This document shows positions 1-14,925 of a stretch of DNA of 64,000 bases, one piece after another. Origin of the DNA: Ceratothoa steindachneri (taxonomy: Eukaryota > Arthropoda > Malacostraca > Isopoda > Cymothoidae); NCBI GenBank assembly GCA_963969495.1, contig OZ018320.1, positions 79,605,313 to 79,669,312 on the forward strand, given 5' to 3'. How positions within the stretch are numbered: position 1 is the first letter of the stretch; every line of letters begins with the position of its first letter. The translations under genes and the position numbers were made by a program. Under the pieces are notes generated by a model. It ran no database searches. It saw only the letters and a program-made list of their open reading frames with translations, and was not told the DNA's origin.

Positions 1-29
1 ATGACTTATGACCTTCAAATGAATTATAA

Positions 30-149
30 CCTTATGACCGTATGACCATTTCGACCTTCCAAACTTTCAAAAACTCATTCAGAAGTAAAATGGTTACCAT
101 CCGATTGACCTACCTAGTAACTTATAGAATCGCTTCCACGTGACTAAAA
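30..149. repeat. Dispersed repeat, inverted partner at 50028-50165
   Basis: The reverse complement of 50028-50165 aligns here with few mismatches. The block aaactttcaaaaactcatt, then aagtaaaatggttaccatcc, and after a gap tagtaacttata and gactaaaa are shared. The 50-kb copy holds an extra short GTCG-rich tandem stretch that is missing here. There is no coding potential. The class of repeat is unknown. Confidence 0.75.
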
Positions 150-600
150 ATAGATTTCTTAGGAAATGCTACAAAATTAGTTCCTGGAATGAGAATTCTA
201 ACTATATTCTATGGGCAAATCATCATTATGAGGGCGCGAATTTGAAATAGATTCTCCATTGTTAGAATTAAAATATTTAAAGGCTGGCTAAGAGCGCTAA
301 TTAAGGATATATGTACCTTACTTGGGAATTCGAGTGATGTACTTTGTGATGACACCAAAATAGGTTATCGAGAAGAGTACAAATTTCCCATTCATTCTTT
401 ACAAAGAAATCGTTACCTAGTAAAATATTGGCTTGAAACTACCTTTCGCTATCAACATGCAACAACGAGCGGTAATCAGAATTATTGAATTAAAAAACAT
501 GTTCTATTTCGCCAGGTGTAGACATATTAGGTTTAGTGACAGTATTTAACTGCACTGTAGACTGTACTATATTATATTTATAATTAGTATGACTCTGTAA
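150..600. other. AT-rich spacer, nothing recognised
   Basis: No exon, RNA gene or repeat with a partner in this window was recognised. The short minus-strand ORF at 490-735 overlaps the hAT-like terminus and resembles nothing. Confidence 0.5.
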
Positions 601-602
601 GC

Positions 603-665
603 CAGGGGCGGGCAACCTTTTCAGAGTAAGAGCCAGATTACAGTGTGCCGCGGGCCGGAGTGACA
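603..665 (+). mobile_element. hAT-like terminal sequence (solo end)
   Basis: The sequence starts CAGGGGCGGGCAACC and runs into a G/C-rich GCCGCGGGCCGG block. This resembles ends of hAT (Charlie-type) DNA transposons. The matching opposite end was not found in the window, so this may be a relic or the edge of a non-autonomous copy. The call rests on terminal similarity only. Confidence 0.4.
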
Positions 666-697
666 ACCAAATCCACGAAGTGATCATATATATATAT

Positions 698-2212
<1,515 letters not shown>

Positions 2213-2239
2213 ATTTATATTTAGCTAGAAGTAACTACT

Positions 2240-2243
<4 letters not shown>

Positions 2244-2304
<61 letters not shown>
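2244..2304. repeat. (TA)n microsatellite
   Basis: About 60 bp of pure TA dinucleotide just beyond the end of family X copy A. Confidence 0.95.
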
Positions 2305-2305
<1 letters not shown>

Positions 2306-3776
2306 TATAATACATTATTCAAGAATTTTATTGAAAAACATACAAATCAGTGAGACGGCTGGTGCTGCTTGCCATGAAGAAGTGTTTCAATGTTCGTTTG
2401 ATGGATGAGGTAGACAACCAAAGAAAGTGATTGAGGTGGCGGTCCGAGAGTTGGGAGCCAAGGTGAGACTTCTTGTTTTGAAGAAGAGCTATTCGCAACA
2501 GTAGGCTCGTAGAGTCTAAGAGCCTACTGAGAGAGATACTGTTTCGCAGAATTTATTTATTTATTTTGCCGGGCTGGGGTTTCGCCGGCCGGATTGCACT
2601 ATTTATGCCGTGCAAGGAGGCGGTCCAGACGCTAGGCCTTCACGGGCCGGAGATAGCCTGGCCTTGCTGTAAGCGATAAACTGAGTCTTGCTTAATTAAA
2701 GTTGTACTTGTATCTAAAATTGCTTCAAACACTAAATCATTTATTAAAATTCTAATAATTAAATCTAGGAGATGATCTCATTCACTTATTATTTTAACAG
2801 GCAATTTATCTAACTCTGTTTGAAAGCTTGAGTATAATAAGGGTGGTGATCTTATGGTAGGTCCAAGCTCACTTGTTATGGGTGTCTATGGCAAGTACAA
2901 AGGTCGCCGGTTGGTTGTTAGTTTACCTGTAGAGGTCGACTTGGCTGTTTCCCATCCAAATACTAACTTTTCCCAATGTTGCATAACTTCGAAGTAGCGT
3001 TATTTGGGCATTCGGTTAACGAACGCTGAACTTGGGCTGACTCCAATTGTGGGGGAGATAAGAGTAGGCTAGGTGATAGTACCAGTTAGTTACTTTCAGG
3101 AAAAAGAATCTGGGAAGGTGGATTCAAGGACTCTTTATTGGGCGGAGGACTCGGTAGGCTTAGACACATAGAATTTGATTGATCTTGTGTGGGGTATTTG
3201 AGGCAGGCCTACTAATGTTTAAGTCTATTTTCGACTATCCTTCTGACTACCTGACTGTTTGACTGACTGACTATTTTTTACTCTCTTTTTGACTCTATTC
3301 TTTTGGCTGCTTCTAGGCTATATCTAAAGCTGTATATAATGTATTGAAAACCAGTAGGTGTGGCTCGCTGTTAACCAATGACACTGTTTGGGCGGAGCTT
3401 ACTCTACTGGATGTTTATTTGTGTGTACACGGGGAGAGACAAAATCTTGATCTCAAATTTCGAGAATACGATTTTGTGTTTTGCAGCCTTTTGACAGTAA
3501 ATAAAGTCCGCATCTTTTCCGGCTTCAGCTCGGTGTCAATGACTGCACCTGTTTTTACGTTTGTTGGTACAGACTCCGGCGTTTCTCAGAACTTTGGTGA
3601 TAAGGGTCTGGACAGATATCTCGAGAGGTGTGTAAGTGTATATGCGTGTGAGTGTGTAAGTATGTGCGGGCGTATGCGTTTGAAAATTCGTTTTGCCTGT
3701 GGCCCTTTATAAAAACCGTATATATTATTGTTTACATGATCAGATGTTGTATATTATTATTTACCTGACAAAATGT

Positions 3777-3816
<40 letters not shown>

Positions 3817-5234
3817 TTACATATATATTTTATCCGGCTTCTATTTTATTTTGTTGAAGGTTTTGTTTGTAAATTTACAAAAAAATTGAAATAATTCTAG
3901 GTAAAATTTGAGTCTTGCGGAAGCTGCTCCCAAACGCCCATATTTGTAGTGAATAAGGCAGGTTGTTATTTACCATTTGACGACCATAATCTTATTTTGA
4001 TGGAACTTGGGTAGGTTTGCAGTATAGTTTATAGTCTTGATTTGCTTCCTTCCCAAACTTCAATTTAAACTAGAAAATATTTATTAAGACCCGTTTACAA
4101 TTTCAAAACATTTGGATTTTTTTATGACTTTTGTCTTCCCAATTTTTTCCAATATATAAAGATTCTTGTTGAATATGGAATTGGTAAATAAATGCAAAAT
4201 CATTTTGGATAACTTTGTTTTACTCTTTCAAACGCCCATTTAAAAGAGCAAAACCTTCTCCTAGAGAAGAAACTGCATTCATTAAAAGAAATTAAGATTT
4301 TTTTCGAACAATGGACTTAAATTTTAGGCCGTTTTGAATTTTGTCGTAATCAATCCCTCTTCCCGAAATTCCATAGCAAAACTACATCTTGCGGGAAAAA
4401 TTTTCTCCTGTAAATTTTACCACGGACAAAGTCTAGATTGGCTTAAGGCATTCTGGAATCTGTTCGTCTCCGATGACAGATTTTGCTTCTCTTACTTGGG
4501 GCGAAGTTTCAATAAAAATTACGGTGATAAAGATTCAATTTGGCTGATAGATATGACTTCTTCAAAGCAAACTATAATTAAAATGATTTAAAATTAAGAT
4601 AATTATTTATGAATAGTTAGTTACAAAATGTTTATTAAGTTTGTGTGCTTCATTAGTTGATTAAAATATATATTAGATTTTGCTTATAAATGCAGAATAT
4701 TTGATCATTAGAAACAATACGACTGTCAACAATGAGTTTGGCGAAGAAGAATAAATGAAATTATGAGCTCGCTGCTGTTGAAGAGTCTCCTGGAATCGGG
4801 TGAGAGTTCATTTCTAGCCCTATGTATGTATGCAGAGGGTGAAGTCACTTGGAGCGGAGGGGTAAAAATAATGCTCATTTAAAGTTCCGTTAATTGATCT
4901 GCCTTTGCTATCGCCTGGTAAATGAGGGCTGAATTTGGTGGACACGATTGCCTTTGCTCAGTCGGGAAGATGTGAGACCAAGTGCCGTATTGCGCTCTTT
5001 TCGGACATGTATTCTTCTTTACTTCTCTACGCATTCCATTAATTTCCTTTGCTTGCATTTGCTCTCTCTTTCCCTTTGCTAATTGTGGCTTCTTCGTGAC
5101 TTACTCTGATGCGCAGTGCCATTAAGGGGTTGACCTCAAGTGGTCAACCCTCAAAATGATCAAAACGAAAGAGAGGAGGAAAAAGCGACATTTTAAAAAA
5201 TATATTATTTTGAGGAATGAATTTTAGTCGCGTT
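2305..5234. other. Unannotated region with no convincing gene
   Basis: The region is AT-rich, with a G/C-rich island at about 2571-2655, a GACT-rich tract near 3240-3290 and a short (TA)n at 3780-3812. Frames at 3344-3712 (122 aa) and 4334-4591 (85 aa) show no domain, no splice-like borders and no relative in the window, and are treated as chance. Confidence 0.45.
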
Positions 5235-5525
5235 TTCCTTATCGCTTATTATTTCTACTTTCTTATTTTTGTTTTTCTTCTCTGAAAAATCATTATTTAT
5301 TATTTCTACTTGATTGTTGTGTTTTTTTCTAGCCTGGAAATTCATTATTTATTATTTCTACTTTCTTCTTTGTTTTTACTTCCCTGAAAAATTATTATTA
5401 ATTATTTCTGCTTTCTTGTTTTGTTTTTCTTCTCTGAAAAATCATTATTTATGATTTATACTTTCTTATTTTTTCTTGTCTTCAAAATCATTACTTATTA
5501 TTTATACTTTCTTGATTTTGTTTTT
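5235..5525. repeat. ~51-bp imperfect minisatellite, about six units
   Basis: A T-rich unit with the core cattatttattatttctac followed by tttcttgttttgtttttc and tctctgaaaaat recurs about every 51 bp: cores near 5241, 5291, 5343, 5394, 5444 and 5489. The last units are degenerate. It is non-coding. Confidence 0.8.
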
Positions 5526-6061
5526 TAGACCATTTCTTTGAAAACCACTAGCATTATTTATCCGCTCATGAGTGCAACGCCCGTTTATCTTCCCCTTCTT
5601 AGCTACAGCATTTAGAAGGAGGGCATTTTTTCAATATCTGCTGTGGGTTTATTCTTTCCTCCGTCTGAGCGAACATAAATGCCCTCGTTGTTCCAATAAT
5701 TTCCTTTCTAATATCAATTTGGTTTCATCAAATCTTTGATCAAGTCAATAAAAAGGAAGATAAATCGCGTCGCTTTATCCTGGACGAGGAAGTAGGCTCG
5801 ATGCCTTTACTAGGCAGGACCTAGTAGTTTCTTTTCTCCTCACTCAATTTCGCATTGTCTTGTTTTCTACTATTCTTTTTTTTTAGTTCTCTCCCTTATT
5901 TCTTCTTTCTATAGCATTCTCCCGCTGGATTACCCCACTCTGATCTCTCTTCTTTAGAAAACAAGGGCTGAGTCAGGAAGATTTCTTTCTTCACCCCAAG
6001 ACAGCGAAGGTGGCGACCAGATTATCTGGTTACAGGACCCTCTACTATCCGTGCTGCCCCA

Positions 6062-7150
6062 TCAGGAGGGAAGAGGTAGAAAGGCGGGGACAGTAGAGGG
6101 GGAGCTGGGACTAAGGAAAGAGGTGGGGGGGGAGAATTTGAGGGAGCGAAGGTGCAGTGGAAACGGGAGTTGGGATATTGGAAGAAAAGGTGAGAGCTGA
6201 GGGGCAGGGTCCAGGAGAAGAGGGAAAGCTGGGTGAGTGGTTGAGGTAGGTCTGGAGTGGGACGTGTACTGGTGTGTGTTCGTGGTCACTGGTTTCGGGA
6301 GGAGCGCTGGTCTCTTTTTCTTGTGTTCATGTATTAAGTCAAACTCCTTCTCTGGGAAGGTAATTTGCTCGAATCCATTAACGGCATAAAGTGCGTTCAG
6401 GATGTTGGCGTATAGGCGGGGGTCAGCCCCAGACATTTCTTTTCCCTACGTGTAAAACACAACGGCCAATTTCGTTTTGCGGCTGTTTTTGGTGTTGAGT
6501 TGGGTGCACATATGTGTTAGGTTGGGTGAAGGTATCGGAGTCAGTGAGGAACCGGAGGTTGTTAGGTTGAATGCAGGGTTGAGTGGTTCCACGGCGCCGG
6601 CAGTGGCAGTGAATGTTCTCTTGAGGGGTTGGGGGGACGAGGACAGAAGTGGAGAGGAAGGGGAGGGGACTGTTTGTAATCTCCTTACATCCGGAATGGC
6701 GTCCGCGCGAGCCTTCGATAATTATGGGCATTTTATGCTCACGGCGACATGGTCACCGTCGCAGTTGATGCAAATAGGAATGGTGCTTTTATAGTCAATG
6801 AAATAGCTACTCATTACACTATATCTGGAGCAGACAAGGCCTGCCTGGCACTAATGTGTGTCGGGTCCCGTCTTGTAACAACAAAGACACTGCTGTGGGT
6901 TTGATGTTAAGTTAGTTTTTAATGTTGTAAGCGTATGTGAACTTTACATACGCACCTTCACATTTTAAAGGTGCCGCAGACCTTGTTGACTTGGTATACC
7001 AGCATGTTTTTGTGGCGCTCTTCTGAGAGTGTAATTACCACTCATTGGTTGGTTCGATTGAAGCAGTCTTTGATGGCCGCCTCTTCGTACTCCTACCTGA
7101 GGAGGGTAAGCGATCATTGCTCAGGAATGTCAACCATAAGAAGTTTGTTC
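6062..7150 (-). pseudogene. ORF1 fragment of the zinc-knuckle LINE (copy 0)
   Basis: The minus strand reads an ORF1 (gag-like, nucleic-acid-binding) remnant homologous to the ORF1 at 12040-13560. In order it has a region with EEAAIKDCFNRTN and VVITLSEE, a zinc-knuckle block (CLCCYKTG, CINCDGDHVAV), then NILNALYAVNGFEQITFPEK and a Pro-rich tail. The counterparts at 12 kb are EEEVIKDFYYNRT, CHWCYKTRH, CTHCGGDNVAV and NTLFALHGLEQITFPEK. Stops and frame changes separate the pieces (notably between 6423 and 6436). No ORF2 follows, so it is a truncated relic. Confidence 0.75.
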
Positions 7151-7479
7151 GACGTATTCTTATTTAATGTTTTCTTAATATAATGTTAGTTTGTTTGATG
7201 TAATGTTGGTCTTCAGATAGGATGTCCATAGGGAGAAGGTGAAATTTCTGCGCGTCCTCTTATGACCTAAACACGAGTGTTTGATCTGTATGTGCTTTTG
7301 TTATATTTTTGATGGGTGTGTCGAATGAGTTGGATAATTCAAGTATGGTTTGTGGTGTTGTTATGCATGTTTTTGTTCCACGTATATATTTTAATTGTTT
7401 ATTGATACCAAAATAAGATTTGGAAGCCTTTTTTTTTACTGTGGTGAGAAGTCCCTCACCATGCTGTTGACTGCTCCTA

Positions 7480-7870
7480 TGAACTATGACTCCAATAATT
7501 AATAGTTGAAAATGGGAATATGAGCCTGGATGGACTGCTCAAGAGGATGGAAAAACATGGTATACTTAATGAAAGATGAGAGCCTAATCAACGACATTTA
7601 TCCAAGGATGCAGCGTGAGTTACAGCCAGCGTACAAAGAGACGGGTGTAACTCCCTCTCTAGTCCTGAAAGGACCCACGGGGTAGGGTGGAATGCTCCCT
7701 CACCTGCTCGCAATTTATAACTTAGTTCCAATCCAGGATGTCTTTTGATTCGGATTCCGCAGTGGACTAGACCACAAACCTCATTTCCCTGAAGCCTACA
7801 ATTATATCATTCTAAAAGAAAAGCGAGGTTATGTGTGGAGCATTCGTTCATGGTGCGAAATTGCGATGAG
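7480..7870 (+). repeat. Family X repeat, copy C (distal part)
   Basis: The sequence matches the reverse complement of about 10250-10640. Shared blocks include gggtagggtggaatgctccc-like, ttccaatccaggatgt, gattccgcagtggactaga-like and tttccctgaagcctacaatt-like. It represents the part of the family that lies outside copy A. Confidence 0.65.
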
Positions 7871-7920
7871 GTAGAGGAAAGAGGGGATTTAGGTCATCAT
7901 GTTAAACACGAAAGCGATGG

Positions 7921-8235
7921 ATGTGTGGAGTGACGAGAGAGGATAGAATCACAAATACAAGGATTAGGGGAACAACAAAGGTGGCAGAGATTTCGAAGAA
8001 GACGCAGGAAGCAAGTCTTAGATGGTATGGACACATAATGAGGAGGGATGGAGAGAGTAGCGAGAGAAGAGCTTTGGAGATGGAAATACGAGGTAGACCC
8101 AAGATTAGATGGAGAGATTGCATACAAGCTGACACGAGGGAGAAGAGACTCGAGACCGACATGGCAGGAGACAGAAACAGGTGGAAGCTGCTCATCAAAA
8201 ACAACGACCCGTATAAAGGCAGGCTAATAAGCTGA
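7921..8235 (+). pseudogene. RTE-type LINE ORF2 C-terminal fragment
   Basis: A 104-aa frame starts MCGVTREDRITNTRIRGTTK and contains LRWYGHIMRR and RGRPKIRWRDCI. This is the characteristic tail after the reverse transcriptase domain in RTE-like non-LTR retrotransposons. No catalytic RT or endonuclease motif precedes it, as expected for a 5'-truncated copy. The frame itself is uninterrupted. Confidence 0.75.
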
Positions 8236-8399
8236 CGACGAAGAAGAGTTAAACACAAAAGCCTAAGTAAAGTATTATTCTCTCTTTAGGGAAGGGGGGG
8301 AGGGACGAGAGGGGGTCGACTGGCGGCAGATGACAGGTCCGTATACTCCTCGGCGTCATCAAATCTTTGTACGGTTCTGGAAACGAAGATGTTCTTTTC

Positions 8400-9830
8400 G
8401 GCAACTAAAGGAACATGTTACGTTCATGTACATCAGAGGCTCCATTCGGGACACCGGACAGTAATCTATACACGCAAGTGGATGGAGTTACTATGGGGTA
8501 TCCCTTAGGGACGACCTTCGCCAAATACATATGGTTCAACTTGAAGAGAGGTTATTGGACAACGGTGAAAATAAGCCACACACATATTGCCGATACGTAG
8601 ACGACATCTATATCAACGTCCAAAACGAAGAACATCTGATAAACATCAAGTAGCAATTTGAGGAGAACTCCGTTTTAAAATTCACTTATGAATTGAGCAC
8701 AGGCAATAAACTCACATTTTGGACGTTAAGGTTCAAAACATCAATGGTAGCTATATCACAAAAGTATATAGAAAAAGTACGGACATGGGAAGATGCCTTA
8801 ATGCGGATAGTGAATGCCCTGAAAGGTATAAAATAAGTGTAATCGGCTCATACATCCGCCTAGCATATAAATACTGCTCCACGTGGGAACTTTTCCACCA
8901 AGAGATCTCATGCGTAAAACAACCACTCGTGAACAACGGTTTCTAGAATAGCATGACTGAAAAACAACTGCAATAATTTTTAAATAATCGCTTTAAACAT
9001 ACGGATACAACAGAAAGTAATCAGGGCGCAGTAAACAACATCAAACTGTACTACAGAAATCAGTTCTCCACGGCCTATAAAGTAGGTGAAAAAAAACATC
9101 AAGGAGATTATTTACCGTAACATCAAGGTTAAGAATCAAATGGATGAAATTAAATTTATTATTTACTATAAAACAATAAAAGCCAACAATCTCCTTATGA
9201 AAAACAACAGCTGCCAAAATCCTCGAATCTCAAGTCAACCAACATAGTTTACAAGTTCATCTGCCCCAATAAAGACTGCAAGCTTTATAATAGCTCTAAA
9301 TATATTGGCATGACAACTACCACACTTTCTAGACATTTAACTATGCACCTGCAAAGCGGAGGACCTAAAAATCATATGAAGAGCGCGCATAACATCAACC
9401 TAACGAGATATATTCTAGTTGACAACAGCGTAATTAACAGAAAAGAGGCAAATAAAGCTAGACTGAACATCTTAGAAACCATTTTAATATACGAAGAAAA
9501 GCCGGCCATCAATAGTCAAACGTTAAGCTGGAATCGAACATTAAAGTTCTTGTAAAATTCCACTCACAGAATTGGCTCGTTTCCTCTAACATTACGATTA
9601 ACCAGGCGGAATAAATATCCCCTAAAAACAGAGTTTTATAGAAAGAAAACTACAACATAACGTAAATTATCGTTGTAAAAACATAATAATCAACGGGACA
9701 ACAATATTATACAATAATCAATTTAATATTTATCTAAAAAGTAATTGTAATTTTTTTTAAGAGTTGACTAGCCCGACCTCCGGGCAAGTGTATACCTTCT
9801 ACTGTATTTAAACTTTATCAAGTTTTCATT
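8400..9830 (+). mobile_element. Penelope-like element 1 (RT plus GIY-YIG), degenerate
   Basis: A Penelope-like retroelement on the + strand. Around 8415-8540 is the RT segment LYTQVDGVTMGYPLG. After a frameshift comes the catalytic box YCRYVDDIYI at about 8585-8614, with an in-frame stop shortly after. From 9241 to 9555 one open frame encodes the C-terminal GIY-YIG endonuclease: zinc-binding CPNKDC, then KYIGMTTTTLSRHLTMHLQ and a following KNHMKSAHN. The RT copies RNA and the endonuclease nicks target DNA in intact relatives. Several stops and frameshifts make this copy inactive. No hammerhead core was found at its ends. Confidence 0.85.
9241..9555 (+). pseudogene. GIY-YIG endonuclease domain of Penelope-like element 1
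   Basis: This is the longest intact stretch of the element. It starts IVYKFICP and holds two Cys of a CX4C pair, the diverged GIY-YIG core (KYIGMT), an Arg-His region and a C-terminal EEKPAIN. It ends in a stop at 9553-9555. It lacks the RT in the same frame and cannot act alone. Confidence 0.8.
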
Positions 9831-10249
9831 CATTCCATTTCTCTAGTACCTCAACCCACGAGAGTGTGGGGGGTCCCTAAGCTTTTATCTTTCTAATAAT
9901 AAATTTAAAGTTAAAGTTTCATTCACTTCTCTTTACGATCTGGTAAAATTTTCCCTTATAAAGGAGGTAAGATTTGGGTAGTTTGAATACGCGAGTACGT
10001 GAAAACTTAGAGCAAATAACTTTTTCGTCGTCGCTGCCCCCAATATAGATGCTTCCTTAGTCTGATTGAAGAGACCTCCTGTGGCTAATAACGACATCCA
10101 GAAAAGTCTCCGCTCCCCCCACCCCTTTGAATAAAACTTCCTTCATTTCTCTGGCTCGTCATGATGATATGACGTGCAAAACCCTCCCCATCCCTGCCCC
10201 GCCGTGACTTGGCTCCGTGAATATGACTCTACACTTAGAGCTCCGTTGC
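9831..10249. other. Spacer, nothing recognised
   Basis: No convincing frame, RNA or repeat partner was recognised between the Penelope-like element and family X copy B. Confidence 0.4.
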
Positions 10250-12022
<1,773 letters not shown>

Positions 12023-12041
12023 ACACCTCAGACAGAAGTAG

Positions 12042-13560
12042 GAAGAGGAGGTCATCAAAGACTTCTATTACAATCGTACAAAACGATGGGCAGTAATTAC
12101 ACTGTATAATGAACAAAACAAAACACTGTTGCTAGACCAAGGCATCAAGATCTGCGGAACACTAACACATCCACATAACAACGAGCCACAGCTGAATATT
12201 TAACCCACACAGTGCCACTGGTGTTACAAAACCAGACACGAGACACGAAATTGCCAAGCAAACTTGGTCTGCCTAAGGTTTAGTGTAGTGGTCCACAACT
12301 ACACCTCCTGCAAGGCCACCTCACCCCTCTGCACACACTGCGGCGGCGATAATGTCGCCGTAAAACCCAAATGCCCTTACCTAAGTAAAGCCTACTCTAA
12401 CGCCATAGCGGCAATACGGCGTCCACCACCCACCAACACAACCACACACTCTGCCCCCGCCCCTTCCCCCTCACAAGAACATTCGCTGCTGCTTCCGGCG
12501 CAACGCTGTCCACACCACCCTTTGTCATACCACAGACACACATTACCCCAGCAGCAACCAAGAGACACCCACATGTTCAGGCACCCGCCCCCAACCAAAC
12601 GCCATACACCCAAAGACCCACACTACTCCCGGCACCCACCCCTACTCTACACCACACACCCATCGAGACCACACACCCAAAGCTACACTTGGCCGCCTTG
12701 CTTTCAACGTGGGCAAACGACATGGCGAGGGGCGACGCAAACATACGAAACACACTGTTTGCCTTGCACGGTCTAGAACAGATCACCTTCCCCGAGAAGG
12801 TGTTCGCTATAATCGACGAGCATACACACAGGAGACCCGCACTCCTCCCCACCCCGGTGGGCACGAACACCTTCCCCATGCTCGTTCCTCCTCCCGCACT
12901 TCTGTCCCTGCCCCTCTCGCCACTCTACCCTTCTTACCTGCCCCTTTCTCCACTGCTTCCACCTCTCCTCCTGCCGCCTCCTCTCCTTCCCCCACAACTA
13001 CCACTTCTTCCTCCTCTATACCAAAACTCCCTCCTACCACCAGCACTCCTCCTTCGGCAGCCTCAACTCCCCCCTATTGCCATCAACCCCACTCCTACCG
13101 TCCCCACCCCCCTCTCACATCCTCCAACCCCATTCCCACTGATACCACAACTGCCACCTCCACCACCTCCTCCACGCCCACCACACGCTCCACAACACTC
13201 CGCATTAAGCAAAAAACCCTCCGCCACGAAACCCTCCGCCACACACAACCACGCGTAAAGTCGACCAACCCCCTCCCTACTGTTCCTTCCTCTCCTCCTT
13301 CCACCCCTCCTTCCTCGCCATCCCAACCTCCTTTCTCTCCAGACCCCCCCTCATAATCTGCACCTCTCCTACTATCTCTAGCCCCCCATCTACTAGCTCT
13401 ACTCCTTCCTCCTCTGCTCCTAACTCCCCCTTCCTAGACTCTACTCTCTCCAACCCTCCTTCCACAGAACACACTCTCCCCTCTACCACGGCCTGCCCAC
13501 TCAATAACACCATTGACAACCTCTCCACTCCCATTAAACCACAGCCGACACGCGTGAAAG
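12042..13560 (+). pseudogene. LINE copy 1 ORF1 (zinc knuckles, Pro-rich tail)
   Basis: The first frame (from 12042) carries EEEVIKDFYYNRT, a stop near 12202, then CHWCYKTRHETRNC (CX2CX4HX4C) and CTHCGGDNVAVKPKC, where the His of the second knuckle is replaced. A frame change near 12690 leads to DANIRNTLFALHGLEQITFP. A Pro/Ser/Thr-rich, C/T-rich tail follows to about 13560. ORF1 proteins of this type bind element RNA. Homologous stretches occur at 6062-7150 and 24069-24580 on the minus strand, which supports a real coding origin. Confidence 0.75.
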
Positions 13561-13645
13561 TATTCGCTCTCCACGCCTCTTTGGTATAACCAAAGAGATG
13601 GGAACGGTCCCGGCTAAATCAGCCCCACGCGCACTCCGCCCACGT

Positions 13646-14400
13646 CAATAGGTCGCCTCAACATAATACAATTAAACGAGCGCAGTTGGCATGGTATGCG
13701 CCATACTGTTGCCAACTGGGTCCTAAACACACTAAGACCTAACATAATACTCTTGAATTGACCAGTCTACAACCTCGCCACAACAGATTTCACATGACAG
13801 ACTACCACGCATATCTAACTCCCCAAGCTCTGCACCTAGGATCAGCGATCCTAAAAAACGCTCTATACACCACTCCGTCATTTAAACATGCGATGACTCT
13901 TTTCTAGTCTGCAAGGTACAGACAAGCTCCACCCATCCTAGTGGCCACTCACTACAGACCACCACGCCTACAATTAAACATAGAAGTCCCACTCCAGGCT
14001 CTATCGAACCACAACCTACCTATCCTCTTCGCGGGAGACCTAACGCTTTTCACCAAACACTCCTTTCTCATACCACAAATGATGCAGGAAGGTACCTGGC
14101 CGATGACCTGCCGCGTTATCGCTGCGAGCACATTGCCCGGGCATTCTCCACATTCTCCAGGCCTCAAGGAGGAACCACGTCTCCGGACGTGGTCTTGCGC
14201 AACGACCAGGCTACACGCTTCTACACTCACATCTCACCGGGTCCTCATGTGCTCTCTGACCACATACCGATATGCCTGATTATATCCACATCTCCCATAC
14301 TCATACCAACACTATCTCTCTTTGACTTCATAAACACGAACTGGGAAGAGTTCAAGAGACATAACCGAAAACACGCCACAAAACCTTGACCTGGACCACA
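13646..14400 (+). pseudogene. LINE copy 1 endonuclease relic
   Basis: The frame begins LNIIQLNERSWHGMRH, like the N-terminus of LINE endonucleases. Stops accumulate from about 13757. VATHYRPPR and ILFAGDLT at 13941-14050 resemble the central YxPPR and GDLN motifs, with the Asn replaced. The conserved SDH motif near the end may correspond to LSDHIPIC (around 14250). It is heavily decayed. Confidence 0.6.
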
Positions 14401-14925
14401 CCAATCCAGATCTGTTAGAAGACCACTGATGCTCAATCCTGAAGACTATAACCGCAGCACGCGACCTACACACACCATACGAAACCTACACATGTATAAA
14501 AAACTTCACATATTCCATACACACTCAGAGACTCATCACACAGTACAACAATCACTACACCAGAGGCCCATGACAACACAATATCACTCACCTACATGCC
14601 CGCATCCTACAGTTCATGCAACTAGATAGGAATCGACAGTGGTGAGGGTCGTCCGCATCGCGGACGACACTCATTGCACTGACCCCTTCTTCTTCTGACA
14701 GAGCGTAAAAAGGATGCTAGGCACCGATGCACCCAAACCCATCATCTTCCAAGTAAATAACCAAACACTCACGTACATCAACGTCATCCCTGACGCATTT
14801 AGGTCCCACTGGGACACAGTACACACACACACAACCCACCCAAACCACACACGCAAGAACACTTACAGGAAGTCCCGGAGTGGTGTCGGGCCCACGGTTA
14901 CGAGCTAAGGCCCGCTTCCCTAATA

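Noticed and set aside
3344..3712. 122-aa frame
   Set aside because: No domain, no splice sites and no relative in the window; the Cys/Val-rich end comes from a GTGTGT-like stretch.
13063..13534. Gly/Glu/Val-rich minus-strand frames opposite LINE ORF1
   Set aside because: They are shadows of the C/T-rich, Pro-coding tail of ORF1 on the + strand.
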